A DNA stretch of 64,000 nucleotides. Origin: Salinarimonas sp. (GTDB lineage: Bacteria; Pseudomonadota; Alphaproteobacteria; Rhizobiales; Beijerinckiaceae). The notes beneath the pieces are model-generated. The model was given only the letters and a program-made list of their open reading frames with translations. It made no database searches and was not told where the DNA came from. The stretch spans positions 2,997,501 to 3,061,500 of the forward strand of contig NZ_CP157794.1 of assembly GCF_040111675.1 (NCBI RefSeq), written 5' to 3'. Of this stretch, positions 28,518-37,534 are shown in pieces. Numbering within the stretch: position 1 is the stretch's first letter; each line of letters opens with the position of its first letter. A program made the translations under genes and the position numbers.

Positions 28518-29399
28518 TCAGGCGGCGACGCGGGCGAGGCTCTTCGGCACGAAGCGTGCGGAGGCGGCGCGGATCACGGCCTTGAGCTCGGACGCGCCGG
28601 CGCAGGGCGGGATCGAGGCGATGGCGTCGGCGACGAGCTCCTCCAGCCGGTCGATGGCGCCCTCGACGCCGAGCAGCGCCGCGGCGCTGGCGCGGCCGTG
28701 AGCGGCGTCCTGGCCGGTGGGCTTGCCGATCTCGTCGGCGCTCGAGGCGATGTCGTGCAGGTCGTCGGCGACCTGGTAGGCCTCGCCCAGATATTCGCCG
28801 AGCGGGCGCCACGCATCCGGATCGCCGCCGGCCGCGAGGGCGCCGGCGCGGGTCGCGGCGGAGAAGAGCGCGCCGGTCTTGGCGCGGTGATAGCGCGAGA
28901 GGTCGATCTGGGGCTCGCTCTCCCAGGCCTGTCCCGCCACGATGCCGGTGGGCATGCCGGTCGAGGCGGCGATCGTGGAGACGAGCGGCGCGAGCCGCCG
29001 CGGCTTCGCGAGGCCGGCGCGGGCCAGAGTCTCGAAGGCGAGCACGATCAGCCCGTCGCCGGCGAGCACGGCGAGCGGCTCGCCGTATGCGCAATGGACG
29101 GCGAGCTTGCCGCGCCGGGTCGCGGCGTCGTCGAAGCAGGGGAGATCGTCGTGGACGAGGGAGGCGCAGTGCAGGAGCTCGATCGCCGCCGCGGCGGCCT
29201 CCGCGAGCGCGGGCGAGTCGTTCCCGCAGGCGGCGGCGACGCCGAGCGCGAGCCGCGGGCGGATGCGCGCCCCGCCCGGGAACACCGCGTAGCGCATCGC
29301 CGCGGCGAGGAGCGGCGGCGCGCCCTCCCCGCCCGCATGCGCGAGAGCCGCGTCGAGTGTCGCCTCGATCCGGGTTCCGGCGTCGGTTCGGGGATTCAT
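28518..29399 (-). CDS. crtE: geranylgeranyl diphosphate synthase
   Basis: A 293-residue trans-isoprenyl diphosphate synthase that makes C20-PP for carotenoids and the bacteriochlorophyll tail. The first Asp-rich motif is DDLPCFDD (84-91), with the FPGGARIRP substrate motif before it; the second is DDLHD. ATG 29399 was chosen because GGGAGG lies 8 bp upstream; an in-frame TTG at 29438 is less likely. First gene of the crtEF-bchCXYZ-puf string, divergent from crtD. Confidence 0.93.
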   Translation of the reverse strand: MNPRTDAGTRIEATLDAALAHAGGEGAPPLLAAAMRYAVFPGGARIRPRLALGVAAACGNDSPALAEAAAAAIELLHCASLVHDDLPCFDDAATRRGKLAVHCAYGEPLAVLAGDGLIVLAFETLARAGLAKPRRLAPLVSTIAASTGMPTGIVAGQAWESEPQIDLSRYHRAKTGALFSAATRAGALAAGGDPDAWRPLGEYLGEAYQVADDLHDIASSADEIGKPTGQDAAHGRASAAALLGVEGAIDRLEELVADAIASIPPCAGASELKAVIRAASARFVPKSLARVAA

Positions 29400-29458
29400 C
29401 GGAGAGCCTCCCAGTTGCTGATCCGTCGGCGTTGTCAACCGGTTTTGTCGGTATAGAC

Positions 29459-29476
29459 TGTCAACCTAGACTGACA
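29459..29476. promoter_or_regulatory. PpsR/CrtJ operator between crtE and crtD
   Basis: TGTCAACCTAGACTGACA is a perfect TGT-N12-ACA palindrome whose core (CTAGACTGACA) closely matches the two bchC sites. It is centred in the 112-bp divergent spacer, 36 bp before crtD and 60 bp before crtE, and abuts a TATACC hexamer on the crtE side. One bound repressor could control both directions. Overlapping partial matches (TGT-N12-TCA at 29446-29463) may be a weaker second site. Confidence 0.75.
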
Positions 29477-29511
29477 TAGCTTGCGAGCGTGTCAACGGTC
29501 AGGATGCTTCG

Positions 29512-31086
29512 GTGAATAGCGGACCCCCTCGAACGGACGAGATCGTGGTGATCGGCGCCGGCATCGCCGGGCTGGTCTCGGCGCTGCTGATCGCCGCGTC
29601 GGGGCGCAAGGTGACCGTGCTCGAGCGGCAGCCGACGCCCGGCGGCAAGATGCGCCAGGTCCTGGTGAACGGCGCGGCCGTGGATTCGGGTCCCACCGTC
29701 TTCACCCTGCGCGGCGTGTTCGACGCGATCTTCGAGGCCGCGGGCGCGCGGCTCGACGAGCGCGTGCGGCTGACCCGGGCCGATATCCTCGCACGCCACG
29801 CCTGGGACGGCGGGGCGCGCCTCGACCTGTTCGCCGACGTCGCGCGCTCCGCCGACGCGATCGGCGCCTTCGCCGGCGCCCGCGAGGCGCGGGGCTTCCG
29901 GGAGTTCTGCAGGGCCTCCGAGGAGGTCTTCCGGATGCTCGACGAGAGCTTCATCCGCGCGGCCGAGCCCTCGCTGCCGAAGCTGATGGCGAGCCAGGGC
30001 ATGTTCGGCGCGCACCGCCTCCTCGCGATCCGCCCCTTCACCACGCTGATGCCGGCGCTGGACGGCTTCTTCCGCGATCCGCGCCTCGCCCAGCTCTTCG
30101 GCCGCTACGCCACCTATTGCGGCTCCTCGCCCTATCTCGCGCCCGCGACGCTGATGCTGATCGCCCATGTCGAGCAGGCGGGCGTGTGGATGGTCGAGGG
30201 CGGCATGCAGAACCTCGCCCGCGCGCTGCACGCGCTCGCGGAGGAGAAGGGCGCGACCTTCCTGTTCGGCCGTGAGGCGCGGGAGGTGCTCGTCGAAAAC
30301 GGCCGCGTCGTCGGCGTCGCCACCCTGGACGGCGAGCGCCTGCCCGCGACGGCGGTGGTGGCGAACGCCGATTCGGGCGCGATCGCGGGCGGCATTCTCG
30401 GCCGCGAGGCCGCCCGCGCCGTGCCGGCGGCCTCCCGCGAGGACCGGTCGCTCTCGGCGCTGACCTTCTCGCTCAACGCGCCGACGCAGGGCTTCCCGCT
30501 CTCGCGGCACAACGTCTTCTTCTCGCGCGACTATCCGGCGGAGTTCGACGCGATCTTCAAGCGCGGCCGGCTGCCCGAGGAGCCCACGATCTACGTCTGC
30601 GCCCAGGATCGCGACGACGAGGGCCGGCGCGCGGACGGCGCGGACGGGGATGCGGACGCGCCGGAGCGGCTGTTCATGATCGTCAACGCGCCGCCGGTGG
30701 GCGACGCGCGTCCCTTCAGCACAGAGGAGATCGCCACATGCGAGACGGCGACCTTTCGGCATCTGTCCCGGCTGGGCCTGTCGGTGGAACGCAGCCCCGA
30801 GACGATGCGCACGACGACGCCGGCGGCCTTCGAGCGGCTCTTCCCGGGGACCGGGGGCGCGCTCTACGGCCGGGCGAGCCACGGCTGGAACGCGAGCTTC
30901 GAGCGGCCGGGCGCGCGCACGAAGCTGCCGGGGCTCTACCTGGCGGGGGGGAGCGTGCATCCGGGGGCGGGCGTGCCGATGGCGGCGCTGTCGGGATGGA
31001 CGGCCGCGCATCTGATCTCCCGCGATTCCGCTTCGACCGCACGGTCCCGGACGACGGGTATTGCTGGTGGTACGTCGACGTCCTGA
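29512..31086 (+). CDS. crtD: 1-hydroxycarotenoid 3,4-desaturase (methoxyneurosporene dehydrogenase)
   Basis: A 524-residue FAD-dependent carotenoid desaturase. The dinucleotide motif VVIGAGIAGL (12-21) is followed by TVLERQPTPGGKM, and the C-terminal FAD motif is LYLAGGSVHPGAGVPMAALSG. Divergence from crtE and direct linkage to crtC identify it as CrtD rather than phytoene desaturase CrtI; SGPTVFTLRGVFD is also CrtD-like. The last 20 or so residues (DSASTARSRTTGIAGG...) are not family-like and are read from sequence that overlaps the start of crtC. Confidence 0.92.
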   Translation: MNSGPPRTDEIVVIGAGIAGLVSALLIAASGRKVTVLERQPTPGGKMRQVLVNGAAVDSGPTVFTLRGVFDAIFEAAGARLDERVRLTRADILARHAWDGGARLDLFADVARSADAIGAFAGAREARGFREFCRASEEVFRMLDESFIRAAEPSLPKLMASQGMFGAHRLLAIRPFTTLMPALDGFFRDPRLAQLFGRYATYCGSSPYLAPATLMLIAHVEQAGVWMVEGGMQNLARALHALAEEKGATFLFGREAREVLVENGRVVGVATLDGERLPATAVVANADSGAIAGGILGREAARAVPAASREDRSLSALTFSLNAPTQGFPLSRHNVFFSRDYPAEFDAIFKRGRLPEEPTIYVCAQDRDDEGRRADGADGDADAPERLFMIVNAPPVGDARPFSTEEIATCETATFRHLSRLGLSVERSPETMRTTTPAAFERLFPGTGGALYGRASHGWNASFERPGARTKLPGLYLAGGSVHPGAGVPMAALSGWTAAHLISRDSASTARSRTTGIAGGTSTS

Positions 31087-31955
31087 GCGACGACGGCAAG
31101 CTCGGGCTCACCATCATCGCCTTCATCGGCAACGTCTTTTCCCCGTACTACGCCTGGGCGCGGCGGAAAGGCCCGGCGGACCCGCACGCCTTCCCGGCGA
31201 TGAACGTCGTGCTCTACGGCCACGGCCACAAGCGCTGGGCGCTCACCGAGCGCCGCCGCGACGCGCTCTCCCGCGACGCGACCTCGCTCGCCATCGGCCC
31301 CTCGCAGATGCGCTGGGAGGGCGACGCCCTCGTCGTCGAGTTCGACGAGCGGACGATGCCCGTGCCGGGGCGCATCAAGGGCTCCGTGCGGCTGACGCCG
31401 TCGGGCGAGACGCCGCAGATCTTCGCGCTCGACGCCGGCGGACGGCACATGTGGTGGCCGATCGCGCCGGCCTCGCGAGCGCAGGTGACGCTCGAGCATC
31501 CGAATGTGAGCTTTTCGGGCGACGCCTATTTCGACATGAATTTCGGCGCGCGCCCGCTGGAGGCGGACTTCGACTGGTGGAACTGGTCGCGGGCGCCGAC
31601 CTCGCGGGGAGCCTGCGTCCTCTACGACGTGATCCGCCTCGACGGCTCGCGACAGGTGCTGGCGCTGGACATCGGCCGCGACGGCTCCGTGCGCGACGTC
31701 GACACGCCGCCGCTCGCGCCGCTGCCGCCGGGGACGATCTGGCGGATGCCGCGCGAGACCCGCGCCGACGCGGGCGGCGCGCCGAAAGTGCTCAAGACCT
31801 TCGAGGACACGCCCTTCTACACCCGCTCCGAGATCGCGACCCGCCTCCTCGGCGAGGACGTGCGGGCCATGCACGAGAGCCTGTCGATGCCGCAATTTAC
31901 GAAGAGGTGGGTGCAGATGCTGCTACCGTTCCGGATGCCGCGCCGCTTCGTGTGA
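30996..31955 (+). CDS. crtC: acyclic carotenoid 1,2-hydratase (hydroxyneurosporene synthase)
   Basis: A protein of about 319 residues that adds water across the C1-C2 double bond of acyclic carotenoids. The conserved block RTVPDDGYCWWYVDVLSDDG then LTIIAFIGNVFSPYYAWAR is diagnostic, as are NVVLYGHGHKRWALTER and FDWWNWSRA. The first in-frame ATG (30996) gives a short leader before the conserved start and makes a 91-bp overlap with crtD in another frame; no closer start codon is convincing. Its 3' end overlaps a convergent small membrane-protein gene by 33 bp. Confidence 0.92.
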   Translation: MDGRASDLPRFRFDRTVPDDGYCWWYVDVLSDDGKLGLTIIAFIGNVFSPYYAWARRKGPADPHAFPAMNVVLYGHGHKRWALTERRRDALSRDATSLAIGPSQMRWEGDALVVEFDERTMPVPGRIKGSVRLTPSGETPQIFALDAGGRHMWWPIAPASRAQVTLEHPNVSFSGDAYFDMNFGARPLEADFDWWNWSRAPTSRGACVLYDVIRLDGSRQVLALDIGRDGSVRDVDTPPLAPLPPGTIWRMPRETRADAGGAPKVLKTFEDTPFYTRSEIATRLLGEDVRAMHESLSMPQFTKRWVQMLLPFRMPRRFV

Positions 31956-32159
31956 GCGCTCGTCGACGCCGGTCGGGCGCTTGGTGCGCTCGGCCTTGCT
32001 GGCGAGCGCCGAGCGGTTCGGGTCGCCGGAGAAGGCGTTCGACGCCGCCTCGCGGTTCGACTTGCGGCGCAGGAAGAACGCGAACAGGCCGATCGCGATC
32101 AGAAGGAACGCGCCGATCGTCATGACGTTCTGCGCTTCCAGGAAGTTCGCCCAATCCAT
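31923..32159 (-). CDS. small single-pass membrane protein at the edge of the photosynthesis cluster
   Basis: A 78-residue unrecognised protein. MDWANFLEAQNV is followed by one transmembrane helix (residues 13-31, MTIGAFLLIAIGLFAFFL) and a basic, polar tail rich in Arg, Lys and Ser. A GAGGAG ribosome site 8 bp before the ATG supports it as real. It is convergent with crtC and its last 33 bp overlap the crtC 3' end. A 7-bp perfect hairpin (32190-32207) lies in its 5' region. Size and topology recall small accessory proteins of photosynthesis clusters, but no homology to PufX is visible. Confidence 0.65.
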   Translation of the reverse strand: MDWANFLEAQNVMTIGAFLLIAIGLFAFFLRRKSNREAASNAFSGDPNRSALASKAERTKRPTGVDERSHEAARHPER

Positions 32160-32596
32160 CGGATGATCTCCTCAGGTTCGTCGGGGGAGCGTCCGCACAC
32201 GCGGACGTGTTCCCGGGCCAACGGGCGGCGGCGCTTTCGCGATCCGCGGGCGCGGCGGAATGGCGCGGGCGCGACGTGCATTATCCCCAGCGGTGCTGTG
32301 CGAGCCGTCGCGCGACAAGCGTGCCGGACTCGCCAGCCGCCGGCCGCGTGAACTAAACTGTCATACGAATCGGTCACCTTGCTTTTCGAAGCGGGTCCCT
32401 CGAACCGACGAGGATCGTGTGAAGCGTCGCGCCGACCTTCCTGAACGCGATCGCGGCTCTCTCCGAGAGAAGCCGGCTCGTCCCTGGTCGCCGGCCCGTT
32501 CCCCCGCCTTCCATCCCCCTCCACGCCCTACGCTCCGGACGCTTCGACGCGGCGCCCGGGGTGGTGGTCCCGCGTCGCCGCAAGGGAGACAGGCTC
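32160..32596. other. 437-bp intergenic region upstream of phoH
   Basis: No convincing gene is seen. It contains a short hairpin (CGTCCGC-acac-GCGGACG, 32190-32207) near the minus-strand small membrane gene, and a less GC-rich patch (32350-32395) with CTAAACTGTCA, which resembles half of the PpsR operators found elsewhere in the cluster (TGT-N12-TCA at 32359-32376). Promoters for both flanking genes probably lie here but cannot be placed. Confidence 0.5.
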
Positions 32597-33346
32597 GTGA
32601 GCAAGCGTTACGACAAGCAGAAGCGCCGCACCCGTCGCTCCTTCGAAGCCGGTGAGATCGTCGAGCTGCATGGCGGTGTTCTCGGCGGAAAGTTCGACCA
32701 CGAGCGCACCCTCGCTCCCATCAAGCCCCTCAACGCGACGCAGGCGGCCTACATCGCCGCCCTCAAGACCCATCCCCAGACCATCGTTCTCGGCCCCGCC
32801 GGCACCGGCAAGACCTGGATCGCCGCGGCGCACGCCGCCGATCTCTACCGCCAGAGGCGGATCGGCCGCATCATCCTCACCCGTCCCAACGTCCCCGCCG
32901 GCCGCTCGCTCGGCTTCTTTCCCGGCACGCTGGAGGAGAAGTTCGCGCCCTGGGCCGCGCCCGTGGTCGAGACCATCCGCGAGCGGATCGGCCGGGGCGC
33001 CTTCGACATCGCGGTCAAGAACGGGGACATCGAGATGGTGCCCTTCGAGGTGATGCGCGGGCGCTCCTGGTCGGACGCCTTCATCCTGCTCGACGAGGCG
33101 CAGAACGCGACGCTGCTCGAGATGAAGACCTTCCTCACCCGTCTCGGGGAGGACTGCACCGCGGTCGTCAACGGCGACGTCAGCCAGTGCGACCTCAAGG
33201 AGACGTCGGGCCTCGCCCAGGTGATCGCCATGATCCGCGAGAAGGAGCTGCCGGTGCCGATCGTCGAGTTCGGGGCCGACGACATCGTCCGCTCCGGCGT
33301 GTGCGCGATGTGGGTGCGCGCCTTCGCGGAGCTGGAGGAGGCCTGA
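32597..33346 (+). CDS. PhoH-like ATPase
   Basis: A 249-residue P-loop NTPase of the PhoH family. A basic N-terminus (SKRYDKQKRRTRRS) precedes the Walker A motif GPAGTGKT (66-73); FILLDEAQNAT is Walker B. PhoH-type proteins are RNA-associated ATPases linked to phosphate or stress responses; some act with YbeY in RNA processing, but that longer PhoL type is different. The GTG start follows AAGGGAG at suitable distance and gives the family N-terminus. Confidence 0.85.
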   Translation: MSKRYDKQKRRTRRSFEAGEIVELHGGVLGGKFDHERTLAPIKPLNATQAAYIAALKTHPQTIVLGPAGTGKTWIAAAHAADLYRQRRIGRIILTRPNVPAGRSLGFFPGTLEEKFAPWAAPVVETIRERIGRGAFDIAVKNGDIEMVPFEVMRGRSWSDAFILLDEAQNATLLEMKTFLTRLGEDCTAVVNGDVSQCDLKETSGLAQVIAMIREKELPVPIVEFGADDIVRSGVCAMWVRAFAELEEA

Positions 33347-33373
33347 GAGGCGCCGGCCCCCGTCGCTCGCCGC

Positions 33374-33838
33374 CTACGCCCGGAGCGGCTTCTTGAAGCC
33401 GAGATGGCTCTGGGCGTAGCCGAGCCGGGCGTAGAACCGGTGGGACCCGGTGCGCGCGACGTTCGAGGTCAGCTCGACGAAGGCCGCGCCGCGGGAGCGG
33501 GCCCAGTCCTCCGCCGCGGCGATCAGGGCCGCGCCGATCCCGCGCGAGCGCTGGTCGGCCCGCACCTGCACGGCCTCGAGCTTCACCCGGGTCGCGCCGC
33601 GCCCGGTCAGGCAGGGGATGGCGGAGACCTGGAAGGTCCCCACCACCTCAGCCCCGCGCTCGGCCACGAAGAGCGCGTGGTCCTCGCTGGTGACGATCCG
33701 CTGAAAGGCGGCGGCGTAGGCGCCGCGCGTCTCCTCCGACCAGACGTCGCCGTGCCCGCCGAGCGTGTCCTCGGCGTGGAGGCGCACGATCGGCTCGAGA
33801 TCGCCCTCGCGCGCCTCGCGGATGATGAGATCGCTCAC
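33374..33838 (-). CDS. GNAT-family N-acetyltransferase
   Basis: A 154-residue acetyltransferase. The acetyl-CoA motif A is VQVRADQRSRGIGAALIAAAEDWA, and the terminal TGSHRFYARLGYAQSHLGFKK is common in GNATs acting on amino acids or small amines. Substrate unknown. A GTG start (SDLIIREAREGD) matches the expected beta1 strand; the upstream in-frame sequence is not family-like. The gene is convergent with phoH. Confidence 0.8.
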   Translation of the reverse strand: MSDLIIREAREGDLEPIVRLHAEDTLGGHGDVWSEETRGAYAAAFQRIVTSEDHALFVAERGAEVVGTFQVSAIPCLTGRGATRVKLEAVQVRADQRSRGIGAALIAAAEDWARSRGAAFVELTSNVARTGSHRFYARLGYAQSHLGFKKPLRA

Positions 33839-34062
33839 GGGTAGGTGGGCTCGCCGGCGAGCGAGAGTAGCCACCGGGGTGCGGAGGTCATGGGAGATGC
33901 GACTCCTCGCGGGTACGGAGCGCGAGGGTAGCGCAAGGGCCGGGCGGGAGGAAGCGGGCGGCTTCGCGAGGGCTCGGAGCCTTCTCCTTCCGGCTGGCAA
34001 AGGACAGGCTCCCGATGCCCGGCATGTGCCGAATGCCGGCGCACGGAGCGCCGATGTCCGAA

Positions 34063-35025
34063 CTACAGCTCTTTCGCGTAGGGATATTCCCACGAGCCCG
34101 ACACGTCGCCCAGCGCCCTCTCCTCCCCGTCTCGCGCGAAGCCGAGGCGCTCGTAGAGGCGGTGGGCGGTGGTGAAGCGGGTGTCCGACCACAGGATCAG
34201 CCGGCGGTCGCCGCGGGCGCGGGCCGTCTCCTCGACCAGGCCCACGAGACAGGCGCCGAGCCCCTTCCGGCGCTGGTCGGGGCGCACGTAGAGCGTCTTC
34301 AGCTCGCCCACGCCCTCGTGCGAGGCCTTGAGGCCGATGCAGCCGCGCACGCGCCCGCGCGCGTCCTCGACGACCCAGAGGAGCGCGCCCTTCTCGGCGG
34401 CGCTCGTCGCGGGGCGGACGAGCTCGGGATAGTCGTCGTGCGGATCGACGTAGCAGCCGGGATACTCGGCGAAGGCGAGGGTGATCAGGCCGAACAGGTC
34501 CTGCGCGTCGGCGTCCAATGCGGCGCGGGCGATCGCGCGCGACGGGCGGCGCATGACGACCGCCTGGAGATCGTCACGCCCGCCGCAGCTCCCCGCCGGG
34601 CGATCGAGGACGAAGCCCTCGCGCAGATAGAACCGGATGGCGCCCTCGTTGCGCGGCTCGACCTCGAGCCAGACGTCACGCTCGGCGAGGCGCGCGAGCG
34701 TCTCGTCGAGAAGCCGCCGACCGAGCCCGGTTCCCTCGGCGCCGGGCGCCACGTAGAGCCGGCGCAGGCAGGCCTCGCCCGCATCGTCGACGTGGGCGAA
34801 GGTGGAGCCGAGCACGGCGCCGCCCTCCCCTTCCGCCATCAGGAAGACGCCACCCGGCTGGTCGACCTGACGCGAGAGCGCGGCCAGCGAATGCCACTGG
34901 TCGGTGATCTCGGTGACTTTCGCCGCCCCGTGGAACCGATCGTAGGTCGCGTGCCAGCTGGCGACGAGCGCCGCGCGCACTGCCTCGACATCCTCGGCGC
35001 GAACGGGGCGGACGCGCGGCGTCAT
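34063..35025 (-). CDS. tandem double-domain GNAT acetyltransferase
   Basis: A 320-residue protein with two GNAT domains in series. Domain 1 (about 1-160) has [21 protein letters not shown] and [11 protein letters not shown]. Domain 2 (about 165-320) has [22 protein letters not shown] and [11 protein letters not shown]. Fused double GNATs are less common than single ones; one half may be catalytic and the other regulatory or substrate-binding. Its ATG overlaps the gatB stop codon (ATGA), so it is translationally coupled to gatB, although no functional link to transamidation is known. Confidence 0.85.
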   Translation of the reverse strand: MTPRVRPVRAEDVEAVRAALVASWHATYDRFHGAAKVTEITDQWHSLAALSRQVDQPGGVFLMAEGEGGAVLGSTFAHVDDAGEACLRRLYVAPGAEGTGLGRRLLDETLARLAERDVWLEVEPRNEGAIRFYLREGFVLDRPAGSCGGRDDLQAVVMRRPSRAIARAALDADAQDLFGLITLAFAEYPGCYVDPHDDYPELVRPATSAAEKGALLWVVEDARGRVRGCIGLKASHEGVGELKTLYVRPDQRRKGLGACLVGLVEETARARGDRRLILWSDTRFTTAHRLYERLGFARDGEERALGDVSGSWEYPYAKEL

Positions 35026-36494
35026 TCGATGCCGAGCTTCTCTTTGACGATGGCGTTGACGGCCTGGGGGTTGGCCTTGCCGCCGGTCGCCTTCATCACC
35101 TGCCCGACGAACCAGCCGGCGAGCGTCGGCTTGGCCTTCGCCTGCTCGACCTTGTCGGGGTTCGCCGCGATCACCTGGTCCACCGCCGCCTCGATGGCGC
35201 CGGTGTCGGTGACCTGCTTCATGCCGCGCTCCTCGACGAGGCGCTTGGGCGAGCCGCCCTCGGCCCAGACGATCTCGAACAGGTCCTTGGCGATCTTGCC
35301 GGAAATGGTCTTGTCCGCGATGAGATCGACGATCTCGCCGAGCTGGTCGGCGGAGACCGGCGAGCGCTCGATGTCGAGGCCCTCCTTGTTGAGGCGCCCG
35401 AACAGCTCGTTGATCACCCAGTTCGCCGCCGCCTTGCCGTCGCGGCCCCTGGCCACCGCCTCGAAATAGTCCGCCTGCTCGCGGTCGGCGACGAGGACGC
35501 CCGCATCGTAGGCGGAGAGGCCGTAATCGGCGACGAAGCGCGCCTTCTTCTCGTCGGGCAGCTCCGGCAGGTGCGTCGCCAGGGCGTCGACGAAGTCCTG
35601 GTCGAATTCGAGCGGCAGCAGGTCCGGATCGGGGAAGTAGCGATAGTCGTGCGCCTCCTCCTTGGAGCGCATCGAGCGCGTCTCGCCCTTGTTGGGGTCG
35701 AACAGCCGCGTCTCCTGGTCGATCGTGCCGCCGTCCTCGAGGATGCCGATCTGCCGGCGCGCCTCGTACTCGATGGCCTGGCCGATGAAGCGGATCGAGT
35801 TGACGTTCTTGATCTCGCAGCGCGTGCCGAGCCCCTCGCCGGGGCGGCGCACGGAGACGTTCACGTCGGCGCGCAGGTTGCCCTTCTCCATGTCGCCGTC
35901 GCATGTGCCGAGATAGCGCAGGATGGTGCGCAGCTTGGAGACGTAGGCCTTGGCCTCCTCGGAGGAGCGCATGTCGGGCTTCGACACGATCTCCATGAGC
36001 GCGACGCCCGAGCGGTTGAGGTCGACGAAGGACATGGTCGGGTGCAGGTCGTGGATCGACTTGCCGGCGTCCTGCTCCAGGTGCAGGCGCTCGACGCCCA
36101 CCGTGAAGGAGGTGCCGTCGAGCATGTCGACGATCACCTCGCCCTCGCCCACGATCGGGTGCTTGTACTGCGAGATCTGGTAGCCCTGCGGCAGGTCCGG
36201 GTAGAAGTAGTTCTTCCGGTCGAAGATCGAACGCAGGTTGATCTGCGCCTTCAGACCGAGCCCCGTGCGCACGGCCTGGCGGACGCATTCGAGATTGATC
36301 ACCGGCAGCATGCCGGGCATCGCCGCGTCGACGAGGGACACGTGCGAGTTCGGCTCCGCGCCGAAACCGGTGGAGGCGCCGGAGAACAGCTTCGCCTGGG
36401 AATTCACCTGGGCGTGGATCTCCATGCCGATGACGACCTCCCAGTCGCCGGTGGCGCCTTTGATGAGCTTCTTCGGGTCGACGGGGGCGTTCAT
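35022..36494 (-). CDS. gatB: Asp-tRNA(Asn)/Glu-tRNA(Gln) amidotransferase subunit B
   Basis: A 490-residue subunit of GatCAB, which converts mischarged Glu-tRNA(Gln) and Asp-tRNA(Asn) to the amides. [20 protein letters not shown] is the classic N-terminus; [14 protein letters not shown] and [11 protein letters not shown] are core kinase-domain motifs; the C-terminal YqeY-like helical domain ends in [10 protein letters not shown]. The gatCA genes lie about 1.5 kb upstream on the same strand with other genes between, one of them on the opposite strand. Confidence 0.96.
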   Translation of the reverse strand: MNAPVDPKKLIKGATGDWEVVIGMEIHAQVNSQAKLFSGASTGFGAEPNSHVSLVDAAMPGMLPVINLECVRQAVRTGLGLKAQINLRSIFDRKNYFYPDLPQGYQISQYKHPIVGEGEVIVDMLDGTSFTVGVERLHLEQDAGKSIHDLHPTMSFVDLNRSGVALMEIVSKPDMRSSEEAKAYVSKLRTILRYLGTCDGDMEKGNLRADVNVSVRRPGEGLGTRCEIKNVNSIRFIGQAIEYEARRQIGILEDGGTIDQETRLFDPNKGETRSMRSKEEAHDYRYFPDPDLLPLEFDQDFVDALATHLPELPDEKKARFVADYGLSAYDAGVLVADREQADYFEAVARGRDGKAAANWVINELFGRLNKEGLDIERSPVSADQLGEIVDLIADKTISGKIAKDLFEIVWAEGGSPKRLVEERGMKQVTDTGAIEAAVDQVIAANPDKVEQAKAKPTLAGWFVGQVMKATGGKANPQAVNAIVKEKLGIE

Positions 36495-36655
36495 CGGCTC
36501 TCGATCCTCGTGTGCGTCGCACCACGGGTTAGCGCTCTCTCGCGCGCGCTTCAAGTCGCCGCCGCGCCGCGGCCGCGCGAATCCGGCTCCGCGAACCGCC
36601 GCGCCCGCCCGGCGTTATGCGAAATGCGCGCCGCTCGAGCCGAAAGGAGGCCACG

Positions 36656-37123
36656 ATGGCGACGAACCAAGGCCGCGACCCGAACGATCCCCGCACGCCG
36701 CATGCCGGCGAAGACCGTTCGGTCGACCCCACGCCCTCCACCACCGACCCGTTCGGGACCCGCCCCGGCGAGGTGCGCGGCGACGACACCCTGCGCGGCG
36801 CCGGCCCGAGCGACCCGCGGGTCGAGCCGCGCCCGGTCGATCCGGCGCTGAACCGGACTGACCGCACCTATGGCGGCGAGCCCCCGCGCGACGACCGGAT
36901 GGCCCGCCCCGCCCGCCGCTCCGGCGCGGCCTGGGCCTGGGCGATCGGGCTGATCGTCGTGATCGCCGTGGTGCTCGGCTTCTTCCTGATGGACGGCTAC
37001 CGGGCGACCGACGTGCCGGTCACCGGCACGGTCGAGGAGCCCGCGACGGCGGGCGAGCCCGTGCCGATCGACCCGCAGGCCGACACGCCCGTCGCCCCGG
37101 CGGAGCCGATCACGCCGCAGTGA
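36656..37123 (+). CDS. hypothetical single-pass membrane protein with charged N-terminus
   Basis: A 155-residue protein of unknown function. A long disordered Asp/Arg/Pro/Thr-rich N-terminal region (1-85) with repeated DPR, RPGE and EPRPVD patterns is followed by one transmembrane helix (about 90-112, WAWAIGLIVVIAVVLGFFLM) and a short Pro/Glu tail. An AAAGGAGG ribosome site precedes the ATG at 36656. Many Hyphomicrobiales carry proteins of this build; none has a known role. It lies on the opposite strand between the gatB and gatCA clusters. Confidence 0.7.
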   Translation: MATNQGRDPNDPRTPHAGEDRSVDPTPSTTDPFGTRPGEVRGDDTLRGAGPSDPRVEPRPVDPALNRTDRTYGGEPPRDDRMARPARRSGAAWAWAIGLIVVIAVVLGFFLMDGYRATDVPVTGTVEEPATAGEPVPIDPQADTPVAPAEPITPQ

Positions 37124-37166
37124 CGGCTGCTGAATACCGTCCCGCGGCGATCGTCGCGGGACGCCG

Positions 37167-37463
37167 TCACGCCCGCTGCGACATCCGCCTCACGCCGTAG
37201 GCGGCGCTCGCCCAGACGAGGGCGCCGAGCGTGCGTACCGGCAGGAGCGAGGGATGGTCGTCGCCGATGGGCGCGATCCAGGGCAGCCCCATCGCCGTGA
37301 TCGCCCACGCGGCCAGCACGGCGACGACGAGCGCGGCCATGGCGGCGATGAACAGCTTGCCGAGCTGGTCCGCTTTCCAGCCGAGATAGCCCGCGACGAG
37401 GATCAGGATCGGGTCGAAGGCGGCCATCAGCCAGATCGCGAGCGGGACGGAGGGGGTTTCCAA
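37167..37463 (-). CDS. small hypothetical membrane protein
   Basis: A 98-residue protein with two or three hydrophobic helices (PLAIWLMAAFDPILILVAGYLG; LFIAAMAALVVAVLAAWAITAM; LGALVWASAAYGV). No recognised domain. It is downstream of pgpA on the same strand, 71 bp away, and could be part of the same transcript. Confidence 0.65.
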   Translation of the reverse strand: METPSVPLAIWLMAAFDPILILVAGYLGWKADQLGKLFIAAMAALVVAVLAAWAITAMGLPWIAPIGDDHPSLLPVRTLGALVWASAAYGVRRMSQRA

Positions 37464-37534
37464 GGCGACATCTCCTGCGCGGAACTTTCGCGAGAACGCG
37501 TGCGCTCCCTAGCAGACCGAACGGCGCGAGGCCA

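Noticed and set aside
29433-29450. TGTCAACCGGTTTTGTCG as another PpsR site
   Set aside because: The right half ends TCG rather than ACA, so symmetry is lost.
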